This document shows, one piece after another, positions 8,444 to 17,200 of a stretch of DNA of 37,454 bases (its first letter is position 1; every line of letters begins with the position of its first letter). Source of the DNA: Propionibacteriaceae bacterium. GTDB lineage: Bacteria > Actinomycetota > Actinomycetes > Propionibacteriales > Propionibacteriaceae. The notes under the pieces were generated by a model that was not told the origin of the DNA, searched no databases, and saw only the letters and a list, made by a program, of their open reading frames with translations. The position numbers and the translations under genes were made by a program. The stretch covers positions 1 to 37,454 of the forward strand of contig JADGPA010000206.1 in the NCBI GenBank assembly GCA_017882685.1. The letters are read 5' to 3'.

Positions 8444-10968
8444 TCACTCCTGGTGGAGCGCTGCCACCACGTCGAGGCGGGCGGCCGAGCGTGCCGGCCC
8501 GATGGCAGCAAGTACGCCGAAGGTGATGCCGACAACCACCGTGGCCAGCAGCCCAGACCAGGGGAACGAGTACGGCATCTGCCAGCCGGCAGCGCTCATC
8601 GCCGCGACAAGGGCGTAGCCCAGCCACAGCCCAGCGACCGCGCCGAACACCGTCCCGATCACCGACAACAGCAACGACTCGGCCACCACCATGCGGCGAA
8701 TCTGGCGTCGGGTGGCCCCGACGGCGCGCAGCATGCCGATCTCCCGCGTCCTGGTGAGGACGCTGATGGCCAGGGTGTTCACCAGTGCCAGCAGTGAGGG
8801 CAGGGCGAGCGCAGCCACCAGCACGTCGAAGATCACGATCGTCTGGCTGAAGGTCCTCATCTGCTCCGCGCGCCACGACGAGGACTCATAGAGCCGGAAC
8901 GCGGGGTAGCCGGCCACCACGCGATCCACGCGGGCCTTCGTTGCGTCGGGGTCCGCGCCGGCTGTCCGGTTGGCCATCAGGAGCATGTCGGTGGTGACGT
9001 TGAAGTCGCGCTGCAGGTTGTCCTGGGACGCGTACAACGTGGACAGCTTGGCGTTCAGGTAGTCGTTGCCGACTCCGCCAAGATGGTAGGTGCGGGGTCC
9101 GTTCGGGGTGTCGAGAAGCACAGCTTGCCCCACCACCAGCCTGTGCTGGGCGGCGTAGACGCCGTTCGCGATCAGCCAGCGTCCGGTGCCCAGCTGGGCG
9201 ACGGCCGCGTCGGAGGAGCCGGAGTTCCAGTCGAAGGCTGCCACCTTGAGGTAACTCGCCGGGTCGACACCGATCACCTGCACGTCGCCCCCGTCGGACT
9301 TCGCCTGGGTGATGCGCAGGGTCGAGACCGCGGCGATCCCGGGGATCGAGCGCAGGTCCTCCGCCAGCCGCGGGCCAGCGGCCACGTTGCCTTGGCCGAG
9401 CACGATCGACTGCGGGATGAGCAGGTAGTCGGCGCTGAGGGATTTGTCGAGGTAGTTGGTGAAGCCGACGAAGATCGAGGTCACGATGCTGATCATGGCG
9501 ACGATCGAGGCCAGCCCCAGCATCACGGCTGTCACGGTGATGGCGCTGCGTCCGGGGTTGCGCTGCAGGTTGCTGCGCGCGATGGCGCCCTCGCGGGAGA
9601 AGAACAACTCCAGCGGCCGGGCAGCCCAGTTGGAGATCGGGTTCACCACGGCCGGAGCGACGAGGGCGATGCCGACGAGGAACACCACCGCGCCCAGCCC
9701 GACCAGCGAAGACGATCCCGTGGTCAACCCGAACAGGGACGCGACCACCGTCCCGACGCCGATCCACGCACGCCGGCCGACCCGCCGCTCGTAGACCCCG
9801 CCGAGCTGCGGCCGCATTGCCTCCAGGGGGGTGACCTGTCCGGCCGCGCGGGCGGGCAGGATCGCGGCGACGACGGTGACGCCGACGCCGAGCAGGATCG
9901 AGGTGATCCAGGTGCTCGCGCTGAACAGCGGGGACGGGACGTGGAAGTGCATCACGTTCTCGAAGATCGGTGCCATCACCGCGAACAGGCCGGCGGCAAG
10001 CCCCCAGCCCGCGACAAGGCCGAGTGCCGTCCCGATGACGCCCTGGATCAGGGATTCGACGAGGAACATGCCGATCACCGTGCGCCGGCGGGTGCCGACA
10101 GCCCGCAGCATGCCGATGTCGCGGCGTCGTTCGGCCACCACAGTCCGGAACGAGTTGGCGATGATGAACCCCGCCGTGGCAAGGGCGAACAGGCCGAACA
10201 TGTTGAAGGCGAACGTGGCGGTCTGCAGCGAGGCCAGCAGCGTCGATTGCGAAGACAACCCACCCACCTGGTAGTCCGGGCCGAGTGCTGTCGCGACCGC
10301 CTGCTCGGTGGCCGTCCGGTCGGCCCCCGCGGTGAACGCAGCCTCCACCAGGGTGATCCGGGCGCCCAGCCCGAACAGCTGCTGGGCCGCGGGAAGGGTG
10401 AGGTAGACCTGCTCCTGACCGGGAACAGTGACGCTGCTCAGCAGTCCGATCACCCGGAACCGGGCGGTGCCGCCGGCAGCAGGCAGCACGAGCTGGTCGC
10501 CCACGCCGAGCGCGAGCTGCCCGGCGAGGTCGGAGTTGAGGACGACGGCGGCATTGTCGCCGGCGGTGAGCATGCGGCCAGCGGCCAGCGGGAAGTCGTG
10601 GACGCTGCCGACGGTGGTCAGGTCGATTCCCACGACCACCAACTGGGCGAGGGCGTCCGGGGGCGCGTCAGCGCTGCGCGGGAGCGGGACGATGCGCTGC
10701 ACGCCGGGGCTGGCCGACGCGACCTGCGGGACGGCCAGCATCCGGTCGACCACGTCGGCGCGGAACGGCTGGTTGAAGGCGCTGGTGACGGTGAGGTCCA
10801 CCCGTCCCGCTGCCGACAGGAGGTTGTGGTTGAACGCTTCGACCATCGCCGGCAGGATGCCGTTGAGGCCGAACGTGAGCATCACCCCGAAGACCACGGC
10901 CAGCGTGGTCAGCAGCGAGCGGCTCCCGCGTCCCCGCAGGTAGCGCCACGCAAGGGTGAGGGGGAGCT

Positions 10969-10972
<4 letters not shown>
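8444..10972 (-). CDS. ABC transporter permease, tandem FtsX/MacB-type domains
   Basis: MKLPLTLAWRYLRGRGSRSLLTTLAVVFGV; RRRDIGMLRAVGTRRRTVIGMFLVESLIQG and TREIGMLRAVGATRRQIRRMVVAESLLLS show two FtsX-like repeats. Confidence 0.95.
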
Positions 10973-11712
<740 letters not shown>

Positions 11713-11719
11713 CGTCGGC

Positions 11720-12973
11720 TCACTTCGTGCGAACGCGCTGGCCATCGGACAGTGCGGACGCCCCGGTGGTGACGACCGTGTCGCCCGCGGTCAGCCCGCC
11801 GAGGATCTGGGCCGAGGTGTCGGAGGACGCCCCGACGGTCACCGTCCGGGCATGCACGACGCTGTCGGAGCCGAGCACGAACACCGTCTTGGCTGCGCCC
11901 TTGGTGAGGACGGCTTCGATCGGCACGGTGAGGGCGTCCGGGATGGACTTGACCGCGATGTCCACAGAACCGCTCATACCCTGGAAGAGCCGTGACTGCC
12001 CGGCCTCGAGGGACACCCGCACCGGGAAGGCGACGCTCCCGGTGCTCGTGGTCTCCGGGCTGGCCTGCACCCGGACCACCCTCCCGGTGAACCCCTCGGG
12101 GAAGGCGTCAAGGGTGACCGTGGCGGCCTCGTCCTTGGCGACGTCGGCGATGTCGGTCTCGTTGACGGCGGCCTCGAACTCCATCCGGGTCGGGTCGACG
12201 ATGGTGAACACCGCGACGCCGGGGGTGAGGCCGGAGCCCTTCTCCACCGTGCCGTGGATAGTCACGGTGCCGGCGAACGGCGCCGTCAGCTCAGCCTTGG
12301 CCAGGTTGCCCTCGGCCTGCTTCAGCGCCCGGCTGGCAGCGGTGACGCCCTGGCTGGCAGCGGTGCGCGCGAGCGAGACCCGGGAGGCCACCGACAGCCG
12401 GCCGAGGGCTGCCTTCGCCGCCTTCAGCGCTGCAGCAGCCTGCGTCCGTGCGGTCTTGAGGGTGCGCAGCGTTGGCAGCATCGAGTGCCGCTCCGCACTG
12501 GTGGCGTCGTCGTAGTCGGCGCGGAATGAGGCATAGTTCTTCGACGCCGTCGACACCTGTGAACGTGCGGCGAAGAGCGCAGCACTGGCAGCCGAGCGGT
12601 CGATGGCGCTCGGCACGCCGTTGCTGACGGCCTCGCCCTGCGCGCGGGCAGCAGAGAGGGCTGCGCGGGCCTGCGCGACGGCCAGCTTCAGCGGGCCGGT
12701 GGCCATCCGGGCGAGCGGATCGCCGGCCTTGACGGTGTCACCGTCGGCAACCAGGACCTTGGCTACCGTGCCGGTAGCCGGCGGGTAAACCCCGGCAGAG
12801 TGTGCGGCCACCAGCGACCCGGACGCACTCGCTGTCACGGTCAACGGGGCGACGGCTGCCTGGGTCACGCCGACCACGGGTGAGTTGTTGGACGCCGAAT
12901 AGGCGTAGCCACCGCCGAGGGCGAGCACGACGGCTGCGCCGATGCCGGTGCCGACGATGGTCTTTCTCTTCAT
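11720..12973 (-). CDS. HlyD/RND-type periplasmic adaptor (membrane fusion) protein
   Basis: Begins [26 protein letters not shown]; barrel-sandwich and coiled-coil pattern ([23 protein letters not shown] ... [35 protein letters not shown]). The ORF-track start at 13714 reads through the TetR gene in another frame and is rejected. Confidence 0.92.
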   Translation of the reverse strand: MKRKTIVGTGIGAAVVLALGGGYAYSASNNSPVVGVTQAAVAPLTVTASASGSLVAAHSAGVYPPATGTVAKVLVADGDTVKAGDPLARMATGPLKLAVAQARAALSAARAQGEAVSNGVPSAIDRSAASAALFAARSQVSTASKNYASFRADYDDATSAERHSMLPTLRTLKTARTQAAAALKAAKAALGRLSVASRVSLARTAASQGVTAASRALKQAEGNLAKAELTAPFAGTVTIHGTVEKGSGLTPGVAVFTIVDPTRMEFEAAVNETDIADVAKDEAATVTLDAFPEGFTGRVVRVQASPETTSTGSVAFPVRVSLEAGQSRLFQGMSGSVDIAVKSIPDALTVPIEAVLTKGAAKTVFVLGSDSVVHARTVTVGASSDTSAQILGGLTAGDTVVTTGASALSDGQRVRTK

Positions 12974-13686
12974 TCCTGGTTCCTGTCCAGCTTGGCGTGG
13001 AGTTCCTTGAGGAGGTGGAGGACATCTGGTCCGATCGGCATGGTGAAGGTGCCCTCCGGCAGCCCGAGGACGCGTTCCTGTGCCTGGAGGATGGCGACGG
13101 AGCCGTCGACCACCACCTGGGTGAACGCATCGGCGTCCGCTGCCCGCACCGCGCGTCCCCACAGGTGGTCCCCTGCGTCCAGCCACAGCAGCAGGAGGAT
13201 GTCGGTCGCGCCCTCGGCCGAGGCGACCCGCATGGAGCCGTCGGCGACGCCTTCGGTGATCACCGGGAGCAGTACCAGTCGGGCCCGTTCGCGCCACTCC
13301 TCGAACAACCGGTGCCGTAGCGCGTAGTTCTCGGTGCGGTAGAGGAAGGCGGCCTGGGACGCGTCCGCGTGCCTGGCCTTGTAGGTGGCGGCAGCGTCCA
13401 TGATGACCCGCAACCGCGCGGCGGCCGGACCCTCCGCCTCGATTGCCGCTGCGGTCAGGTGGTTGAACAGGGAACTGCCGAACCTTCGCACCAGTTGGGT
13501 CTGGAGGTCGGCCTTGGAACGGAAGTAGTGGTAGAACGTGCCCTTCGCCACCCCGGCTGCCTGGGTGACCTGTTCGACGCTCATGGCGTCGTACCCATGG
13601 GTACGGCACAACTCGAGCGCGAGGTCGAGCAACTCCTCGCGCCGGACTTCCGGTGCCTTGGTCACCCTCGCTGCGGCGCCTGCCAT
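12970..13686 (-). CDS. TetR/AcrR family transcriptional regulator
   Basis: N-terminal HTH RREELLDLALELCRTHGYDAMSVEQVTQAAGVAKGTFYHYFRSKADL; ATGA overlap with the adaptor gene. Confidence 0.95.
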   Translation of the reverse strand: MAGAAARVTKAPEVRREELLDLALELCRTHGYDAMSVEQVTQAAGVAKGTFYHYFRSKADLQTQLVRRFGSSLFNHLTAAAIEAEGPAAARLRVIMDAAATYKARHADASQAAFLYRTENYALRHRLFEEWRERARLVLLPVITEGVADGSMRVASAEGATDILLLLWLDAGDHLWGRAVRAADADAFTQVVVDGSVAILQAQERVLGLPEGTFTMPIGPDVLHLLKELHAKLDRNQE

Positions 13687-13716
13687 CCGCGCTCCATCCG
13701 TTACCGTCGATCATAT

Positions 13717-13733
13717 TGACCGACCGTCGGTCA
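13717..13733. promoter_or_regulatory. Putative TetR operator
   Basis: tgaccgac-c-gtcggtca perfect 8+8 inverted repeat 30 bp upstream of the TetR gene start. Confidence 0.7.
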
Positions 13734-13775
13734 GCATAGCTCGCTGTGGGGCGTCTGACGTGGAATTGAGGGAAT

Positions 13776-14426
13776 CTAGATGCTGAGGAACGTCACAAGG
13801 TCGGGCGCGGGGCGCCCCCCGCTGGATGCCTGTGCCGCCCAGCCCGGGTACTGGTCGAACCAGGCCAGCAGACTGCTCGCGATCGGTTGGTTCCCCACCT
13901 CGAGCAGCGGCAGGCCGGCGCGCCAGGCCTCCGCCATGGCCGTCACGTGGTCGGCATGCGCGAAGCCGGCGGCGAGCCCTGGGGGCGGCAGCATCGAGAT
14001 ACCCAGGTCGGCGCGCAGCAACTGCCGCAAGCCGTAGCGGGACGGGACGGCGGCGCGCGACAGGTCGAAATCGAAGTCGTTGAGTTCGGCCTCATCAACC
14101 GACTGGCTGGTCGCCCCCCACGCCATCGCCTCGACGAACGCCTCGAACAGGGTCCAGCACGCCGACAGGCGGTGGGGCGGGACGTAGCGTCCGGCCAGGA
14201 GGGTGTCGACATCGCTGCCGCTCGGCACGCCGGGGCGCAGCACGGGCGCATCGGGTGCCGTGCGGAACACCGGACCGAGCTTGGCGAGGAGCCCGTGGGC
14301 AGTGGCCGGCGCGGCCGGGAACCGGTGCGCTGCGATTGCGCGCAGCGCCGTCGCGGTCGACTCCGGGGCGCCGAAGATTTCGCGGACCTCGTCGATCGCG
14401 ATGGCGTAGAGCCTCAGTGAGCCCAT
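13776..14426 (-). CDS. Conserved hypothetical protein
   Basis: Long ORF with actinobacterial codon bias (MGSLRLYAIAIDEVREIFG...); no family confidently recognised. Confidence 0.6.
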   Translation of the reverse strand: MGSLRLYAIAIDEVREIFGAPESTATALRAIAAHRFPAAPATAHGLLAKLGPVFRTAPDAPVLRPGVPSGSDVDTLLAGRYVPPHRLSACWTLFEAFVEAMAWGATSQSVDEAELNDFDFDLSRAAVPSRYGLRQLLRADLGISMLPPPGLAAGFAHADHVTAMAEAWRAGLPLLEVGNQPIASSLLAWFDQYPGWAAQASSGGRPAPDLVTFLSI

Positions 14427-14461
14427 GGCCCAACGCTACCGTCCGGCATAGGTTTGGGGCC

Positions 14462-14572
14462 GTGAACCCCAGATCCCGTCGGATCATCGTCACCGGAGCG
14501 CTGCTGCTGCTGCTCGCTCTGGTGATCGTGGGGACGGTGATCGGCCAGGGGACGGTAGGCTCCGGCCCATGA
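14462..14572 (+). CDS. Small single-TM hypothetical protein (36 aa)
   Basis: GTG start: VNPRSRRIIVTGALLLLLALVIVGTVIGQGTVGSGP; overlaps the next gene by 4 nt (ATGA). Confidence 0.4.
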   Translation: MNPRSRRIIVTGALLLLLALVIVGTVIGQGTVGSGP

Positions 14573-14832
14573 TTGTGGGTGTTCGTCGTGCGCTGGCCGG
14601 TCTCGCGGTCGGCCTGGTAGTGTCCCTCGGCGTTGCCCCGGTGCTTCCGGCCTCTGCAGACACCCCGACGCCGACCCCGATCGCCGCGACCGCGACACCG
14701 TCAGCGACCACTGGCGCCGACATCGACGCAACCGACGTCGCGCCCGACAACTCGCGCCAGGCGTGGGCACTCGGCGGCGCCGGGTTGGTCGCCCTGATCG
14801 CTGCGGCGGTCGTCTTCCTGCGTCGCCGCTGA
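14569..14832 (+). CDS. Small secreted/membrane-anchored protein with C-terminal TM and Arg tail
   Basis: Signal peptide (GVRRALAGLAVGLVVSLGVAPVLPASA), Thr/Pro/Ala-rich middle, C-terminal TM + RRR; no LPXTG seen. Confidence 0.6.
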   Translation: MIVGVRRALAGLAVGLVVSLGVAPVLPASADTPTPTPIAATATPSATTGADIDATDVAPDNSRQAWALGGAGLVALIAAAVVFLRRR

Positions 14833-14836
14833 CGCG

Positions 14837-15487
14837 TCACGCGAGTTGATTCAGCTCGACGACCACCTTTCGGAACACCTCACCGAACCCTGCCAGCACG
14901 CCGGCATTGGGATCAGGGACGCCGAAGACCGCCGTTCCGTGACGCAGCCGCGGATCACCCAGCGGGGCGAGGTCGGGGTGAGCAAGCACCGCGGAGACGG
15001 CAGCCCTGTCACCACCCAGCACCAGTGCCTCGAGCGTGCCAACGGCCGGGAGCAGCACTTCGGCCACATCGTCGGCCGCGGCGTCGAACGACTTCCCGGC
15101 CTGGTTCGCGCGACGCCGTGCGTACCGCTGCTGCGACCAGCCACCGGCCTTGGTGCGACCCTGCACGTAGTGATGGCCGTGCCGTCCGGTGACCAGCCTG
15201 GCGCCCTCGAAGATGCCGACGGCGTGCGCTTGTCGTCGGGCGATCACGGCCCCGACCCTGCGCTCCCTCGTGGCCTCGGCCACCAGTGCTGCCAGCGGGT
15301 CGCCATCGGGGAGCGGGCCCCAGGCCAGCGGGAAGGCTGCCTCAGCCCCGTCCGGCGCATGCAGGGTCAGGCGGTCCGGCGTCACATCGACCGCCGGGAC
15401 GCCGTGGCGCTCGGCGAAGCCCGCGAGCCAGCCGCCGAGCCGTTCGGGCGCGACGCCGATGGTGCGCGGTCCCGGCTGCGGTGTCAT
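14837..15487 (-). CDS. acVLRF1 family protein (eRF1-like/Vms1-like peptidyl-tRNA hydrolase family)
   Basis: GRHGHHYVQGRTKAGGWSQQRYARRRANQAGKSFDAAADDVAEVLLP: GxxQ-type catalytic loop of VLRF1 domains. Confidence 0.8.
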   Translation of the reverse strand: MTPQPGPRTIGVAPERLGGWLAGFAERHGVPAVDVTPDRLTLHAPDGAEAAFPLAWGPLPDGDPLAALVAEATRERRVGAVIARRQAHAVGIFEGARLVTGRHGHHYVQGRTKAGGWSQQRYARRRANQAGKSFDAAADDVAEVLLPAVGTLEALVLGGDRAAVSAVLAHPDLAPLGDPRLRHGTAVFGVPDPNAGVLAGFGEVFRKVVVELNQLA

Positions 15488-15525
15488 GGCTATAGTCTGG
15501 CTTCCAAATCGCAGGGGAGGAGGGA

Positions 15526-16218
15526 ATGATGAGCGACCTCATCGACACCACCGAGATGTACCTGCGAACCATTTACGAGCTCGGTGAGGAAGGCGTGCCT
15601 CCGTTGCGCGCCCGGATCGCTGAGCGACTCAAGCAGAGCGGGCCCACCGTATCCCAGACCGTTGCACGGATGGAGCGCGACGGGCTGGTCTCCGTGCACC
15701 CCGACCGTCACCTGGTGCTGAGCCCGAAGGGCGAGTTGCTGGCCGCCCGGGTGATGCGACGCCACCGGCTGGCCGAGCGCCTGCTCACCGACGTGATCGG
15801 GCTGGAGTGGCACCTCGTCCACGAGGAGGCCTGCCGCTGGGAACATGTGATCTCCACCGACGTGGAACGCCGCCTTGTCGCGATCCTCGACCACCCGGTG
15901 AGCTCGCCCTACGGCAACCCCATTCCTGCGCTGGAGGAACTGGGGGTCGACGCGGCGGCAGAGTCGTTCCTCGAGGGCGCCGAGCAACTGTCCCTGCGGC
16001 TTGCGGACGGGCGCGAACACGACGTGGTTGTCCTGCGCATGAGCGAGGCCGTCCAGAACGATCCCGACCTGCTCGCAGCGCTCCGTGACGCCGGTGCGAA
16101 GCCGGGGTCCCCGGTGCGTGCGGCAGTGGTGGGACGCAACCTCGTGCTCGGATCGCGCGACAACGAGGTGACCCTGCCAGGCGAGGTGGCAGAACACCTC
16201 TTCGTCGCCATTGCCTGA
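15526..16218 (+). CDS. DtxR-family metal-dependent transcriptional regulator (IdeR/MntR type)
   Basis: DLIDTTEMYLRTIYELGEEGVPPLRARIAERLKQSGPTVSQTVARMERDGLVSVHPDRHLVLSPKGE plus C-terminal SH3-like domain. Confidence 0.94.
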   Translation: MMSDLIDTTEMYLRTIYELGEEGVPPLRARIAERLKQSGPTVSQTVARMERDGLVSVHPDRHLVLSPKGELLAARVMRRHRLAERLLTDVIGLEWHLVHEEACRWEHVISTDVERRLVAILDHPVSSPYGNPIPALEELGVDAAAESFLEGAEQLSLRLADGREHDVVVLRMSEAVQNDPDLLAALRDAGAKPGSPVRAAVVGRNLVLGSRDNEVTLPGEVAEHLFVAIA

Positions 16219-16286
16219 TCGGCTGGGGGGAATACCGGGCAGGGCGTCCGGCGTTCATTCCACGTACCCCGATGGATAGGAAACCC

Positions 16287-16655
16287 ATGGCAACCACAGC
16301 GCTGACCGAGGCCGAGTTCGGCCAGACCATCAGTGAGAACGGCATCGTCTTCGTCGACTTCTGGGCCGATTGGTGCCCGCCGTGCAAGATGTTCGGCCCG
16401 GTGTTCGAAGCCGCGTCCGACGCACACCCCGACGCGGTCTTCGCGAAGATCGACACCGATGACCAGCGCGAGCTCGCCGGCGGCCTTGGGATCAGTTCGA
16501 TCCCCACCCTGATGGCGTTCCGCGACGGCTACCTCGTCTACCGCGAGGCCGGTGCCCTGAACAAGTCCCAGTTCGAGAAGCTCGTCCAGCAGGTCAAGGA
16601 CCTCGACATGGAGAAGCTCAAGGCTGAGGCCGAGGCAGCCAAGGCAGCCAGCTGA
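16287..16655 (+). CDS. Thioredoxin with a CPPC active site
   Basis: FVDFWADWCPPCKMFGPVFEAAS ... SSIPTLMAFRDGYLVYREAGAL; ATG at 16287 preceded by aggaaa. Confidence 0.92.
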   Translation: MATTALTEAEFGQTISENGIVFVDFWADWCPPCKMFGPVFEAASDAHPDAVFAKIDTDDQRELAGGLGISSIPTLMAFRDGYLVYREAGALNKSQFEKLVQQVKDLDMEKLKAEAEAAKAAS

Positions 16656-16669
16656 GAAGCATGCCTTCC

Positions 16670-16691
16670 GTGTCACCCATTGGGGTGACAC
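16670..16691. promoter_or_regulatory. Perfect 9+9 inverted repeat (possible operator or weak terminator) overlapping a -35-like element
   Basis: gtgtcaccc-attg-gggtgacac. GTGACA (16685-16690) is followed after 17 nt by TATACT (16708-16713). Confidence 0.5.
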
Positions 16692-16719
16692 CGCTCCTAG
16701 GTCGACCTATACTCTAATT

Positions 16720-16750
16720 GGTTCCTGCCCCATCCCCCCGGGCAGGAACC
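16720..16750 (+). terminator. Strong hairpin, followed by acccatttt
   Basis: ggttcctgccc catcccccc gggcaggaacc, 11-bp perfect stem. Confidence 0.75.
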
Positions 16751-16762
16751 ACCCATTTTCTC

Positions 16763-16798
16763 ACTGGCCCGGCGTGGGTCGCGGCCCCGCCGGCCAGT
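16763..16798. terminator. Second hairpin in the thioredoxin downstream region
   Basis: actggcccggcg ... cgccggccagt, 11 bp paired with a single bulged C. Confidence 0.5.
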
Positions 16799-16811
16799 TG
16801 AGCTTGAGAAA

Positions 16812-16867
16812 TTCAGCGGCCGATGCCCGCGGCGATGATTTCAGCGGCCGATGCCCGCGGCGATGAT
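16812..16867. repeat. Perfect tandem duplication of 28 bp
   Basis: ttcagcggccgatgcccgcggcgatgat at 16812-16839 and 16840-16867. Confidence 0.97.
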
Positions 16868-17054
16868 GCTGGTCACGATCACGGAGGTGATGGTGACGGT
16901 GGAGAACCCGGCCACGATCATCTTCGGCAGGATCTCGCCCTCGATCGCAGCCACCTCTTCCGGTGACTCGCCGGCTCCCTTTGCAGCCTCCTGCGACAGG
17001 ATCATCGTGCCCGGGGAAGCCGTAGAGCGCCGTGAGCCCGATCGCGATCGACAT
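16842..17054 (-). pseudogene. C-terminal remnant of an integral membrane protein, frameshifted
   Basis: Two minus-strand frames join as MSIAIGLTALYGFPG / TMILSQEAAKGAGESPEEVAAIEGEILPKMIVAGFSTVTITSVIVTSIIAAGIGR*; the junction at ccccggg looks like a one-base insertion; no upstream gene body. Confidence 0.65.
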
Positions 17055-17143
17055 GGGGAGGGACGGCGGTGGAGGGCGAGCGCCTCTTGGCGGCGCTTCC
17101 AAGAAAGGTCAATCGATTTAGCCAGATGGGGTCCCGGCGGCAC

Positions 17144-17153
17144 TGAACGTTCA
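17144..17153. promoter_or_regulatory. Palindrome TGAACGTTCA upstream of the kinase-GH13 gene (candidate operator)
   Basis: Perfect 10-bp palindrome with central CG, 48 bp before the start codon. Confidence 0.35.
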
Positions 17154-17200
17154 CTAGGCTGCTGAAATCCTGAACCAGGCGTGATCACGGAAGGCGACCC

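Noticed and set aside
11720-13714. 664-aa minus-strand ORF as one TetR-adaptor protein
   Set aside because: The upstream part is the wrong frame of the TetR gene; the adaptor starts at MKRKT (12973).
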